The position numbers and the translations under genes are program-made. Below are positions 1 through 12,167 of a DNA stretch of 64,000 nucleotides, piece after piece. The DNA lies in contig OX411545.1 of the NCBI GenBank assembly GCA_948146395.1, positions 24,631,526 through 24,695,525 on the forward strand. Direction: 5' to 3'. This DNA comes from Fragum whitleyi (lineage: Eukaryota; Mollusca; Bivalvia; Cardiida; Cardiidae). Under the pieces are notes generated by a model. The model had not been told where the DNA came from, made no database searches, and saw only the letters and a program-made list of their open reading frames with translations. How positions within the stretch are numbered: the stretch's first letter is position 1; each line of letters starts with the position of its first letter.

Positions 1-272
1 TCCCTTTAATAAATTTGCATACAAGTTCTATAGATAGCACCCTATTCCTTAAAGAACCTATCAGACGCTTATGCTTTCAATAATTAATTGAAATCCAGAT
101 TTTCTCCCCAGCTATTTTTTTAACGAATTTGTTGTTATATGTTTTGCAGTGAGTTTGGAGCGATTTTGAATGGTTTGAGTGATTTTCTGGAATGAAAGAA
201 TGGAGCGCTGGGTGAGTGATTTAGAATGGTTTTGATTGAGTTAAATGTCAATTTCACGATGTTATTAACGGT
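1..272 (+). mobile_element. MITE-A copy 1, right part, cut by window edge
   Basis: This is the right half of the most abundant repeat of the window. It runs from just after the central palindrome (CCCTTTAATAAA...GCATACAAG) through the subterminal GGAATGA-like motifs to the end GATGTTATTAACGGTA. The left half lies before the window. It carries no gene. Confidence 0.85.
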
Positions 273-477
273 ACACTTTGATCCCCTATTCCATACGCTG
301 AAACGTTCATACAAGATGCGAGGAAATAAAACTTAACCAGGAAAAGAAACATCAAATCTTTGAATATTTAACTTTACTTAAAACAAACACATATTTCTAT
401 GTTTATAAATAAACATGCCCTGGTTACACGTCAATATTGATTAAGCTTTATTTTTGTGTACTACGTTAAATTGCGTC

Positions 478-1380
478 GTCTTAAGGTAACTGCGATCAAA
501 TAACATTGTCGAATTTTCGACTATCTTAAAATCTCACAATAATTGCTGAGATTTATATTTGAAATGCGGGTATTAGCTAACACGCAATGAAAAGGGTCCG
601 AAGCTCGTTCGTTTTACGTCGTAACGACATTAAGGGGCCAACCCCTTTTCGACCAACCAAAATCAGTATTTGCACATTTTTCTGAATTTATTGGCCGATT
701 TTAACGAAAAAAGTTTCATTTAGAAAGTCCAAGAACGCTTGAGCAAGTCGTTTAATTTCTGTGCACATTCAAATAGAAAAACAGGCCCGAAAAGCTATCT
801 ATTTTGCGAATTTTAAGATTTGTCGTTCCTTTTCTTATTTAAATTTTTTGTAAATAAATAAAAATTTCTCAAAATTTTGTCCAGTGACGTATGCTGATAT
901 TTTTGTTATTTTGAAGCTAAAAGAAATATGCAATGATATGTCTTCGGGTTAGATTTTCCATTAAATTCCAATTTATGAAGGTGTTGAAAAACCATCGGTA
1001 CTACTCTTGTTTGGAGCCAATATCCGAGCAATAACGTATTCTAAAATATTTGAAATTAAGGTTTATTTTAAACAGAGGCTTCAGAAGTATTGAATCTGAA
1101 AGTGATTTTAAGAAATACAAAAATTCGCTTAAATATTCATCCGTTTAAAAAGACAGCTTTTGTGAACATTAGACGCGACGTTGAAATATCCTTTGATTTG
1201 CGATATCATTGCGGAATCGAATTTTACAAAAAATCTAACCCGAAGATAAATGGTTTTTATTGCATAAATGTTCAGCGGAATGGTTTGGCAGCAACATATC
1301 TAAATTTCAGCATAGGTCACCGGACATATTTTCGAGTAAAAAAGCAATATTTTCAGTAACTGTACTCGAAACTCGAACCT
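478..1380 (+). repeat. Dispersed repeat R1, copy a
   Basis: About 700 bp (670-1370) is closely matched by 20325-21050 in the same orientation, including the shared string GACAGCTTTTGTGAACATT. The left edge TTAAGGTAACTGCG at 479 is the reverse complement of the right edge of copy b (near 21405-21418), so the family probably has short terminal inverted repeats. Small open frames inside are not conserved as proteins between the copies. The class is unknown. Confidence 0.7.
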
Positions 1381-2067
1381 TTGAGATCGCGCTAACTCAA
1401 AGTTTCTGTAGATACCAATATTTATGCACTTATCTAGAAAACGCTATTGTCCTCTTCCACCTTATAATTGATAACCAACTATTAGTAAAGTATTATCTTA
1501 AACCAAATTCTCTATAAATATCACCTTACATTGCCTTTCCCTTAATTTCGTCGATTGTTAAATCTATAAAATAAATATTTATCAAACAGAATCCTGTTCT
1601 AATAATCTTGTTTTTAAAGATCGCCTCTCGCTCAATTGTTTCATCACTGGAACACAAATTACATTCTTTATCTTTTTTTAAACTTGAAAACTTTCAATGA
1701 CTATAATGGGGAAAATACGTTATTGCTGCCTTAAAAGCGGATTATTTCAAGTGCACGTGGTGTTTAAGGGTATATTTTTTCCATTTTATTGTCAGGAACA
1801 TCGAAGTAACAAAAAAAGGCTTAAAAAAAAAAATAAACCCATTACCAGCCGACACTACCATTACGGGTCGAATTTCAAAGAAGCTGCAGGCCACATTTCA
1901 TTGTTGATGAAATTTCAAAACATCTTTGTCTTTGGTAGAAAATAATGTCTGTAATTGAGAAAATGCTCGCCGAAGCAACGACTTTATTATTCACAATGTT
2001 TTAAAACTATTTTTCATTATTTGTTATCACGCAGTCTACTTTTAGAAAGAATTCCCCAATTCATGAT
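1381..2067. other. No recognisable feature
   Basis: AT-rich sequence with short chance open frames only. I see no splice-bounded coding, no hairpin and no repeat family member. Confidence 0.5.
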
Positions 2068-2069
2068 AC

Positions 2070-2505
2070 AGTTAACAACATCGTGAAATTGACACTCATT
2101 CCGATCTAATCCATTCTATACTGCTCACTCATTGCTCCATTCATTTATTCCGAACTCTAACTCAAAACGATCAAAAAACGCTCCGAAATCTTTGAAAAAT
2201 ATTTCGAATACAGCTAAGTTTATCAACATTAAATTCAAATCGATCAAATTATTCTACGATTTTATTGGTTGATGTGGATTTTAAAGTGTCTAGTTAGTCC
2301 ATGAAAAACACAAACAGAAAATTACGTATAATTTATTAAAGGCGGGTAACAAATATAGCTAATTTTGTTCACCTTGAACAAAATGAGCTATATTGATTTT
2401 CCTCCCTTTAATTTCATTCAAAACTCGCTCCACACATTTATTCAATTTCCTTCCAAAATCATTCATAAATCATTCATTTTGTCGATTTCACGATGTTCTG
2501 AACTG
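2070..2505 (-). mobile_element. MITE-A copy 2, complete
   Basis: Ends are CAGTTAACAACATCGTG on the left and CGATGTTCTGAACTG on the right. The central palindrome near 2355-2400 has arms TATAGCT/AGCTATA, the AG state of the covarying base pair. The order of subterminal motifs is reversed relative to copy 9. Confidence 0.85.
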
Positions 2506-2631
2506 AATCAGAAGCACTTTCACCCGAGTTTCTTTGATTTTTAAAGGTTCGTAAATTTTGAGCCCGAAAATGATTGCATGATAAACCGAACAATATGACT
2601 TTTGTTATTGTCTTTAAATAACACAGTCATC

Positions 2632-2762
2632 AGCCCTGTGTTCAGGATGTAAAAGCGTTTCGCGAGCGCTTTGAGATGATACCCCGCTTTGCACGTGCAC
2701 ATACGTGCAAAGCGAGGCATCATTTCGAAAGCGCTTCGCTAACGTTTTCATCTTGAACGCGG
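2632..2762. repeat. Long foldback hairpin, family E
   Basis: Two ~60-base arms pair around the short loop between GCTTTGCACGT and ACGTGCAAAGC. The outer ends are GTGTTCAGGATG and CATCTTGAACGC. Shorter relatives lie at 5855-5945, 18790-18835 and 60818-60925. It looks like a foldback MITE. Confidence 0.75.
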
Positions 2763-3179
2763 GGCAGGCCTCGACTATTAGAAATTATAATTTTAAAATC
2801 AGCTGAGCATCGTCTAGCACATATAGAATATATGCATGTGTTCTAATTCGTAAATATGAATTAGTTATCGTGTATAAATACTGATCGCGTGATTAAAGAG
2901 CATTCTTATTGAAACCTCTATGCATCCGTTAAGCATCGTGCGCTTTGTACTGGTTCACTTATAAGGACAAGCGGTTACCCTACATAAGGTTATAAATGCA
3001 GAGCTACCGTTTTTCCATTGCAGCATTCAAGATCCAATCTACATCCGTGCTATACATTGTACATACATTTACCAAACGCGTCCAATTCGTTGAATCTGTT
3101 TTTAAATCGGTCTATACCCGATTTATATATACCGTTTTCCAGACATCTCAGCAGTTGGAAACATTACATATTTACCATT

Positions 3180-3912
3180 ATCCGCTGAGCAATGTGTCCG
3201 AGCCAAACTATGTGTTTTCAAACACCGAAGAAACGGCCTTTTCAGTCACAATCTTCAAACTTTTTTTTATCTTATTTACTTTTACGACAAATAAAAGAGA
3301 GGCTAATACAACATTTGATGTAATTTTCGCGTTTAGTAAATACCAGTTAGTATTTTCAGTGCTTAATACAAGACTCTCGGTTGAGTAAAGGAGTTGAAAC
3401 GAACAATAGGTTAACTGTATGATAAATTTGTAGCAGTTACAATATTACTGCCCACGTTTTTTTTCTCGAAAGGTCATTTACCAGTTGTAGGGCTGACAAC
3501 CAATCAATTCTGTTATGATTATCACGTGGTCAAAAACCCACGCTAACCTAGGCTTGACACTTGCATTTTGCGTGTTATCCACTGAGCTATGTGTTCAATA
3601 CGAACAACGCAGAATTGGCCTTTTCAGTTACAACCTACATTTTTATATCTCTTTCACTTTTGCAAAAAGAAAGGAAGAGGCTTATACATAATTTGATGTA
3701 ATTTTCGTTTTTAGTAATTACCAATTAGTATTTTCAGCGTTTTTTACAAGCTTTTCGTTTGAGTAAAGGAATTGAAATGTAAAAAAGGTTAACTGTGTTA
3801 TAAATTAGTAAAAGTTACAATATTACTGCCCTGGTGTATTTCTTGAATCAATGGTAGGGCTGACAACCAATCAAAATTCTGGTATGATTGTCACGTGGTC
3901 AAAACCAATGAA
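3180..3912 (+). repeat. Tandem duplication, unit about 370-390 bp, two diverged copies
   Basis: The first unit (about 3180-3535) and second unit (about 3578-3912) share ordered blocks: CGGCCTTTTCAG / TGGCCTTTTCAG, TTTGATGTAATTTTCG, GAGTAAAGGA, CAATATTACTGCCC and GTAGGGCTGACAACCAATCA. An open frame at 2996-3388 is not kept in the second copy, so it is probably not a gene. Confidence 0.75.
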
Positions 3913-4742
3913 ATGGCAAAGAAATCTGTTCTAAAAATAGACTAGAATTACCGTTACGTTTTGATAAACCGTCGGTGCTGTTATAAAATATGGTAACTTC
4001 GGCTTTACTCAAGCCGTAGTTACGAGATTTTAAAACAACACCTACGAAATATTGTTTGCCGGACATTGAGTCATTGTTAACTGGATAAAATCGTTCCCCA
4101 TTGTTTTCTAACTATTAGCTTCTGCGCGAAAAAGGCCTTTTCCAGTCCCCTGGACCAAGGCTAAAAAAATTGTTGAAATTCCATGTGCAATTTTGGCATC
4201 TTTACTGTTACTGTGCCTATACACTGTAGAGACATGACCGGGATTTGCCATTTTCTGCCTCTATGAAAATGCTTCCCTCAGGCATCAAATTGATGCCGTT
4301 TCTACCCCTTGACGTCCGACCGTATAGCGCAATTGGTAGCATGTTGGATAATCAATCTTAGTTGATCTGGATTCAGTCTCAAGTTGAATGGAAATGTTTT
4401 GTGACATATCTCTCTCGTTGGATATAATTCTGTCAACTCCAGTTGGATTAGCTGGCGATGTCTTCCAAAAAGATGGAGTGTTAAGACAAAAAACTCATAA
4501 ATTGGGCAAATATCTTACCAACTTTTATTGTCCAAATTTGAGCCCTTTTGATTGACGAACTATTGCACTATCCCAGCCTCTCAATGACGCCCGATTTACA
4601 GTGCTGACAGCACTTTGATTGTAATTGTGATTACTCTGCGGATACGTTTGTTCGCTTTTGTGTTGGGTCTAACACAAATTTCAACGTAATTGCGTTCCAT
4701 CGCGGTGGATGTTGCACCTACCCAAGTTAATCATGTCGTTCC
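3913..4742. other. No gene seen; weak tRNA-like trace near 4323-4380
   Basis: At 4323 a GCGCAATTGGTAGCATGTT stretch resembles a tRNA A-box region but lacks a convincing B box. It may be an old SINE head. Nothing else is recognisable. Confidence 0.35.
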
Positions 4743-4745
4743 TTA

Positions 4746-5330
4746 AGCCTAGTTTACATTTGGCCTACGGAGCCCGTACGGCGCCCGTATCTCGCCGTAA
4801 GCATAAAATCGTGCGATGCCCGTGCGGTGTCATGCGGTGCCCGTGCGATCATCGCACGGTCTTACGGGCACCGCAGTCACCTACGATCTCGTTTAAAAAT
4901 ATGTTATACACATCTTTAAAAATCGCAAGCCCGTAGCCTTGTGCGGACACCGCACGGTCGCCGTACGGACATCGTACGGAAGAATTGCAATGATCGCGCG
5001 GAAATCGCACGATATCTTAACCATCAAACATCCAAAATAAAACCCGTAGAATCGTGCGATGACCGCAAGGCATCCTCTCGATATCCGTACGGAACCCGTA
5101 CGATCTCAGCACGGGAATCTCAGGATTACCCTGCGATATCGCACGGGACCCGTACGGTCTCCTTAAGGTATGTTCCCCCCCCCCCAAATATTTTTAAAAA
5201 TCGCACGGTTACCGTGCGGCATTGTGAACACAAACGCCGCAGACCGTAGCTGTCTGCGATGTCAAAAAATCGTAAGAAAAATCGCAGGCTGCGATATCGT
5301 ACGGCGGCTGTGGCAAATGTAAACTAGGCT
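4746..5330. mobile_element. PIF/Harbinger-like MITE with CpG-rich interior
   Basis: The 585-bp element begins AGCCTAGTTTACATTTGGC and ends with the inverted copy (17 of the first 17 bases identical, then one mismatch). It is flanked on both sides by the 3-bp direct repeat TTA (4743-4745, 5331-5333), the TWA target site of PIF/Harbinger elements. The interior is unlike its AT-rich surroundings: a dense, irregular array of CGTACGG, CGCACGG, CGTGCGAT and complements, much of it self-complementary. There is no transposase. A C tract lies near 5176. Confidence 0.85.
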
Positions 5331-5462
5331 TTACACAAGTAAAACATTTCATCCGAGCTACAAGCTGCATATCTAACTTAGGCGTACCTCTTACCATACA
5401 CCCAGTTATGGGAGACAAATACCGCTTATCACAGTAACATCGGCCATATGTTAATGAAAATT

Positions 5463-5525
5463 AAGGGGTTCGATCTCAGGACCCAATGATGCACATCTCA
5501 ATGCGTTACCGCTGGGCTAGCCGGG
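5463..5525 (-). repeat. tRNA-like SINE head remnant
   Basis: Read on the - strand it has GGCTAGCCCAGCGGTAACGC (A-box-like) followed by GAGATCGAACCCC, a B-box-like but inverted element. Boxes are imperfect and no intact cloverleaf forms, so it is a decayed tRNA-derived repeat at most. Confidence 0.3.
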
Positions 5526-5639
5526 CTCGGTGGTAGGAGGATAAGAGCGGCGAGTAATCGAAAGTTTGGTCTTCCACTTGTCCGGTTTGTATACCAAGGG
5601 CCTTACTACCATTACGCACAGTACGCAAGTGCGTAATTG

Positions 5640-5800
5640 AAAGGGGTCTCTTTTGAAAATTTGCCGTTTATGAATGATCATAACATCGAAACTACAGTTT
5701 ATTCAGGTAGAGCCTCGACCATTATCAATTTCTCAAACCTTGTTAGATATTTTTTCATACACAACACTAATTACGTATTATATGTGAAGTTAACACCAAC
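5640..5800 (+). repeat. Foldback family C, partial copy
   Basis: It contains GTAGAGCCTCGACCATTATC and the outer arm ending ACGTATTATATG, matching half of the foldback at 43680-44020. The open frame crossing it is not a gene. Confidence 0.6.
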
Positions 5801-5854
5801 TGGTATGACAAAAAACGCAAAGCATGAGTAAGATCAGTCATGAGTTCAGAAAAA

Positions 5855-5945
5855 CAAAACGTGGCAAAGTGCACGTGCAAAACGGGGTATAACTTGCAAA
5901 CAAAATTGCAACGTTTTGTTTTCCTGAACACAGGACATGCGTTTT
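5855..5945. repeat. Foldback hairpin, family E, short copy
   Basis: It shares GTGCACGTGCAAA and CGGGGTATAACTTGCAA blocks and the edge TTCCTGAACAC with the longer hairpin at 2632-2762. Confidence 0.55.
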
Positions 5946-5949
5946 AACA

Positions 5950-8417
5950 TATTGTTTAGGTTAAACAACAAAAAAAATATAATCATCAAATGTCACCTCA
6001 AACATTTTTGATCCGCATATTAACCAACTTATCTGACCTGTACACTTCTGCTTGCGCATTTTCAAAGGGCTAGTTCATTAATTTTCGCTGTCAGTTCTCA
6101 TTGAAACCTGATATCGAGAGCGTTAGGTATAAACTTTATAATATTCCAAACGACGGATGATGGACGACGGATATTCATTAGTCACTAAAACTAAATTTGA
6201 GCATGCGATAAAAAAAACACTTTTTGGAAAATAGAAAGCAGTTCATTTTTTGTAATGAAGATGTTTATACACAAATGAGTTGGATATCTGCAAATTCTAC
6301 CATGACTTAATAACTGAAGTCTTAAATATGACTTTGACAGCATGACGCTCGAAGGTAGCACTTATCATTTCCGATAAATCCCCCCCCCCCCCAATGGATT
6401 GATAACCGTTTACCTATGTGAGATAGCAGCTGGGGGATGTAATGGCGTACTGGTGTGAGAAATATCAGGAATCTATCAGGTGCTCCAGTTGCCGCGGTAT
6501 TACTGAAAGATTTTTAAAATTGGTGTTAAACCAGACAAAATTGACCACATGACCACGACCTTTATGAGAGTAGCCAAAGCAGTTACTATGATCAAGATGC
6601 ACAAGTGTGAAAAATCTTTAAAACTAGAAAAACGGTTCTAGAGATATTCTCTTAGCCTTCAAAAGACTAAGTCTACTCTTTGCTGTGTTAAAATTCATAT
6701 TCCCCCGGTACATGTTGTAAACATTCTCATGTAATAAGTGCTGACAAGCTTGTCTCTGATTGGCTGCTTAATAACAGAATGCTTCAAATTGAAATCTAAT
6801 GTTAGCGGGGTCCTCTTATACATCTATTGATTAATTCTCCTATAGATCTATCTTTTCGGTTTACTATAGTAAAAATTTCATCGCGTTTTAATGATTCATA
6901 CGAGTAGCCAATAAACATGTAATTCCATTATAATTAACTTGGTGACCCGCGAGAATATGCTAGAATGGTCGCTTGAATAATTAAGCAAACTTTGTACCAT
7001 CACTTATAAAGGGGCACTACTACACTTGGCCAATGTTCCAACTACACCGTTTTTAGATCTGGACTATTCTCACATACATCACCCGATTTCATTGAAACTT
7101 TTACTAAGGCCCTCCCACATAAATGGCTTTTAGTTATTGCTTATTTAGCGTGTTAACGTGTTTTCGTTTCTTGTTTACACAGAGGAGCTTGAAAACAGCA
7201 ATGTCTCACATGCATGCTGAGTTGTTTTTTCAGTAGTAAAGTTAAATAACCAATGTGTAGCCTGTCGATTAAAAGTCCGAAAAAACAAACAAAAAATGTT
7301 CAGATATCAATAGAAGACATAGAAAAGACTTTCGATCGGGTCTGAGGTTGTTCCACTTGCTTATGGGTCGCCAGTCGAAAAGGTTCTGTTAAGGTAATAA
7401 GGTTATATTCAGCAACGAACATAGAGTGGATATCGACGAAACTTCTACTCACATTCTCAATGCGATAGTTTTCTCAAAGCCATCACAATTCCGAAATCTT
7501 GACTCTCTTGAAATCCAGTACAGACAACTGACGTACAGCCATCGGTAGAGCGTTAGCCTGCGAATCACGGTGTCAGCAGCTTGACTGAATGCTTCATATT
7601 TAAAGGCGATTTAAATGTTTATTTGCCTCTCGCTAATAGGCAAACAGTGTTCTAGATTGATCAAGACGCTGAAGGATAGGATACTGTTTTGTTGTTGTAC
7701 TAGGGTTAGGAATGTTAGGAACTCATAATTAGGTGCTCAACAAGCCTGCAAAATGGCTGTATACAGTAAATATACCGCTTACCATTTTAAAAGCAATATA
7801 TTGAAAAGCGCTCTGGTAAATGAAGGTGGGTGGGGTAACTGAAATATTCAAAGGGGACAGTCGTGAAAAACTTTTGGTTATCAAGAAAAGGGTCAAATTG
7901 GACCACTTAGTGGCTGCTTCATAACTTTACACCCTATCGGACACAGTGTTGTCAAAATTTAAATTGAATACACGGAGTTCGAACATGACACTGTTGGTTT
8001 GTTATTTTTTCTTTCGACCACTTGGTAATTAAAGTGCTTTAAACTGCGACGAATCTGTGAGCTTTGGAAAATTCAATAAACGTCATCTTGAAAAAGTGGT
8101 TTTCCTTAATTGTTCATACATTTTTTACATTCTGGTCTCATTTCTAGAGAAGTCGTATAGAAATTTCCGATCGGTGTAGTTACGACAGAGAGGTAGTGTA
8201 GTATAGAATAGACCAAGCTAGAATGCAAGAATTTTTACGCTATTCCTTTATTGTATCTGTTTACGTAAAAAAGTATTAACGTAAAGCATAAAGGGTAGTT
8301 ATGCTACATTGAAAGAAACACTGAAGAAACACCAATGTACTGAAGAATGACCAGTGAACTGAAGACTTACCAATGTTCTTGGTCCGCATTGTTCATCCCC
8401 CATTATTTCTTTCACGT
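5950..8417. other. Gene-poor stretch with one SINE
   Basis: Apart from the SINE at 6372-6510 I see no gene. A poly-C tract at about 6380 belongs to the SINE edge. A TCGGTAGAGCGTTAGCCTGC string near 7544 resembles a tRNA A box and is probably an old SINE trace. Confidence 0.4.
6372..6510 (+). repeat. SINE-1 copy, body part
   Basis: It matches the body of other SINE-1 copies: CCAATGGATTG..., ATGTGAGATAGCAGC, TGGTGTGAGAAATATCAGGA and CAGGTGCTCCAG. The tRNA-like head is missing. Confidence 0.6.
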
Positions 8418-8705
8418 TGAATTGGTTTGTTTGTTTGAATGGGTTTTACGCCGCTTTCAACAATTTCGCAGTTATATCGCGGCGGCCGGAGCACCTAACA
8501 ATGGATTCCTGGTATTTCTTTCACCTGTACTACCATTACACCCTTCCCTAGCCTCCGACTGCTATCTCACATAGGTTTACGATTATATCAACCCATTGGT
8601 GGGAGACAAACGTCGGAAAGGATACTTGTCGCCACCGGGGATCGAACCCACGACTTCCAGATTGGCAGTCTTATGCCTAACCAACGGCGCTATGGTGGTG
8701 GCCAC
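8418..8705 (-). repeat. SINE-1 copy with tRNA-like head
   Basis: On the - strand the head has GCGCCGTTGGTTAGGCATAA (A box) and GTGGGTTCGATCCCC (B box, pol III promoter-like). The body follows with CCAATGGGTTG and CAGGAATCCATTG, then a tail containing CCCATTCAAACAAAC. Related copies lie at 6372, 13190, 31090 and 56070. Open frames across it on both strands are repeat-borne. Confidence 0.75.
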
Positions 8706-8821
8706 GTTGAATTGGTCTCCAGATTGATATTCATGGTTCAAACCCCCCTTTTTCCATGAGACGCATTGAAAAAATAACAACAATGATTAATTGGTTTAAT
8801 AGCATGCAATAACGTTTCGTG

Positions 8822-9097
8822 ATGGATTTCAGAGGGACAACTTATTTTCTTTTGAATATTGTGTTCTTGGTTTGTTCTGCTTTTAAAAACGAAATGCGAT
8901 TTAGATTGGTGTCAAATTTGGACAATTTGGATGGACTAACATGTGCCATAAGTAGATACCATAATGTCAGGGGTGTTATGTTCGATCCAATGACAGGAAA
9001 TTGCACTGATCTCAACAACGCCTGGTTCACTAACCCGTCTTATGATCCTCAAAAAGCTTACTTCCTCCTCGATTCGGCGGGTAAACTTATCAAAAAG
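8822..9097 (+). CDS. First coding exon of a secreted protein, PAN/apple-like fragment
   Basis: The exon codes for 92 residues from ATG at 8822 to a consensus donor AAG|GTAAAA at 9098, phase 0. Residues about 6-22 form a hydrophobic signal peptide (YFLLNIVFLVCSAF). The mature part has LTCAISRYHNVRGVMFDP and TGNC, resembling the cysteine and GxxFD...GNC pattern of PAN/apple domains, which bind proteins or sugars outside cells. Only half of such a domain is present, so the rest must lie in later exons. The nearest same-strand coding is the galectin-like exon at 29751, which starts in phase 2, so the two cannot join directly; an exon of length 3n+2 is missing or the genes are separate. An upstream in-frame GTG is not the start. 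Function in lectin-type recognition is inferred. Confidence 0.5.
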
Positions 9098-9262
9098 GTA
9101 AAAGTTGTTATTGTTCTACTCGGATGGGTTGACAATTTTGCCCTATTTTTTAATGCTTGGTTGGATTTTTGAGGAAAAAAACGGTAGATTAACATTTGAT
9201 AAATTAACCGCCAAAAAAAAAATGATAATGAAAAAGAAAATAATTCATTCATTTTAGACGAT

Positions 9263-9512
9263 TAGACGAAAAGACTTTTTAATAGCCGAAGCAAATAATC
9301 AAATGATGTCATGACATTGCATAAATTTCGCGTGCCAAATGATGCACTTTATGACGAATAGTCCTGAAATTCTAAATTTTCAATTTTGTCTCTGCATTAA
9401 GGAAAAGAAAAATATAGTTTGATGATTGATTAATGCTTCATTACGTGAACATCAAAATGTATATTTTCACTCGTGGCTCCACAATTCGTGAACTACAGCT
9501 TTTTTTGTTGAC
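9263..9512 (+). repeat. Foldback family B, diverged copy
   Basis: It shares the order of blocks seen at 49131-49350: ATGATGTCATGACATTGCAT, a TTTTGTCTCTGCATTAA block, then TATTTTCACTCGTGGCTCCAC and an ATTCGTGAAC arm. CRE-like sites are degraded here. Confidence 0.5.
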
Positions 9513-11800
9513 CCAAAGAAATCGAACTGACGCTGAAACAAACGTTTATCCTTAGTTGTTTTCCTCCGAGGATTGAACCAAAAAACTCTTAATTGAAGAT
9601 TGGGATTGCGCTATGAGGACGCCCTGTAATTCTTTTGGTTGTATATTAGTAATTTAATAGAGTAATTGCGGATAGTTTTTTAATATGTCTTTTGCTAGGC
9701 TGTTTTCAAGCTATATACACTGAAACGAACTTCTAAACGGCCACTTAGTTTTTGTTGAAAAAGTAATATTTTCTTAGGTGTCTGAAATGGGATGTAGTCG
9801 AATTGTAATATAAAAAGTCATCCAGGGAGAAGCTATGATTAACGTCGACTAGAAAAATGTGAGGAAGGCAACGAATTTGAAGGGAATTCAAGGGTACTCC
9901 TGATTTGAAAACTAACATTGGTGGGTGGAGTAATTTTAACATATTATGCTGATGTGAGAAACAGAACAACCAAAATGTTGATTTCTTCAATAAATTGACA
10001 CCCTAAAGCCGTCGAAGATTGACATGTGTACAATCAAGTATCGACTATTTCCTATACCGAACCGACAGTTTGATTTTTTTCGCAAATGAGCCACTTTTGT
10101 GACTTTGGCAAATGAGGGTCTTGTGTTGGACCGTTTGGATTAGACACCGCGGACGCAAATTCGAAACCATTTACACCCCATGAGAACTATTATAGCGACA
10201 ATAGGTTTCTGTACGAAACTATGTTAAGGTTTCTCACTGAAAACTGTTAAGGCGTCTGCTAATTAGTATAAATACATGTCGGTTTCTATATGATTTGTAC
10301 ATCCAGAAGATACGTTTCTTTTTTTTATACAATATTTTGAGAGGGTAACACTTTTAGCTAAACAGCCAGTCTACCAAGTGGCCCTCTGTTAAAATAATAA
10401 TAAAAATATTTACAAATGCATACAACATAAAAACATACAAATTCGTAGAATATTAACATTCGCATTCGTGGATGCAATAAATTCAGAAAAGACGATTATG
10501 TTAAACAATGATAAATCACGAACTCCGTTAAAAAAAAAAAAGACATGCACACGAGTAAGATAATTTTGATATCCCTTTGATATTCTAGTATGATCAAAGC
10601 ATAAAAGTCTTTAAAGCGCATTACTTTGCTGTTTTATCGAACTTTCTATGAATAACCTGCGTATTACAATGTTGAAGAAACATTTTTAGGAAAATTCTGT
10701 GGCAATTGAGGATTAGTTATCATAAGAAGCATTCTGATTTTGAGCAACATCCTTGTTCCAACAGATTTTTCAAAGTTAGTTAACAAGTTTATTGCATTTG
10801 CACAAAGAAATGCTATGGGTCCAGGCTCATTTATGATTTAGAATTTAAACTAGAATTTAATAGGATATTAGTAGAATAAAGGAATCGATAAGCTAACTTG
10901 TAAAATTGTCCAAAGACGTTACTAGGATAACTATATTATAAAATAAGTAATTATTAAATATTTTATGCATAATTTCCATTCTATATGTGGGTTACGGACT
11001 CTGCTTAATTCTTTCAATATGTTACCGTTTCTTCCCTACAGTGGTACAACCTCTGTCGTTATCATTGCATTCAAAAATCCTAGTTTTCTTTCCGCCAGGA
11101 TTTTCAAAAAATCACAAAAAGATAACGCAGCAAAATCAGAGTTATCTTATATTTAAGTCTTTTACTGCGAAATATGAGGTAGATGGGGAGAAAAGTCTCA
11201 AAACCTCATTTATATGCGATACCCCTAAAACAAAAAATAACATTCTGATCTCCATTTTAATTTATGAAAATATGTTCTATGTCCTTCTTCTGTTCAATTA
11301 TATCTGCCTTACTTTAAGGGTAAAACGTTTTCGAGCGTTGTATGTTTTCATAGGTAGAACGGCGTGCTAACTGGGGACATGACAAGTTGACTTGCTTCTA
11401 GAACAAATGTGGAGAATAACTTAGCTCTGATCAACAATGAGCAAATGTTGTTTTTCTTTTCCATTTTAAATCATTTTAAATAGTTGGGATCTATTAAACG
11501 TAAAAACTCAAGAACAGGGTTTTTAACTTTATACCTACGACTTCCAATACCAAATAAAAGACATTAATTATTCGAATGCCCATGGTAGTCCAATCAACAT
11601 CGTAAAACTTTCATCTTGTTTAAATACAATTTGTAAGGGATCTTGGCAAGAAAATGTTTGCTTAAAACCCCCAAATCGCAATGAAGTAGACATTCTCAAA
11701 AACATAGGTTTACATTTGACGGAGTTACGATTGTTCACTCAGCATTTCTCCACTATAATTTTTTTGTTAAAACAGAACTGCAATTGCTGTTTTCAAAAAT
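9513..11800. other. Putative intron sequence, no feature seen
   Basis: It lies inside the possible large lectin intron (9098-29750). Open frames here (9745-9990 -, 10965-11370 +) have no domain, no convincing splice pair in the needed phase and low-complexity composition. Confidence 0.4.
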
Positions 11801-11801
11801 G

Positions 11802-12167
11802 AAATAAATTGGGTCGTGGTGCATATTTTATACCTAGACCTGTTTACAAATGGGTACCATCAGCTATGCACAAAAAGGCCGTGTTCCGCATAATGATTGA
11901 AAACGGAAACTCATTTGCATTGAATTAATTATGCGAGAATTGAGGAAAAACCCCTTTAATCGGTCTATATGAAATTGTTTCCAAAATAAATGGGGTCGTG
12001 GTGCATATTTTATACCTAGACCTGTTTACAAATGGGTACCATCAGCTATGCACAAAAAGGCCGTGTTTCGCATAATGATTGAAAACAGAAACTCATTTGC
12101 ATTGAAATAATTATATTAGAATTGAGGAAAAAACCCTTTTATCGGCCTATATGAAATTGTTTCCAAA
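11802..12167 (+). repeat. Tandem duplication, period 182 bp, two near-identical units
   Basis: The string GGGTCGTGGTGCATATTTTA starts at 11811 and again at 11993. The units stay highly similar to the shared end ATGAAATTGTTTCCAAAA, with a few substitutions and small indels. It looks recent and non-coding. Confidence 0.9.

Noticed and set aside
2996..3388. 130-codon + strand frame
   Set aside because: The tandem duplicate at 3578-3912 does not preserve the frame, and no domain is visible.
10987..11370. Possible exon after CTTCCCTACAG as the missing lectin exon
   Set aside because: The phase needed after 9097 gives an early stop, and the other frames do not resemble a galectin strand.
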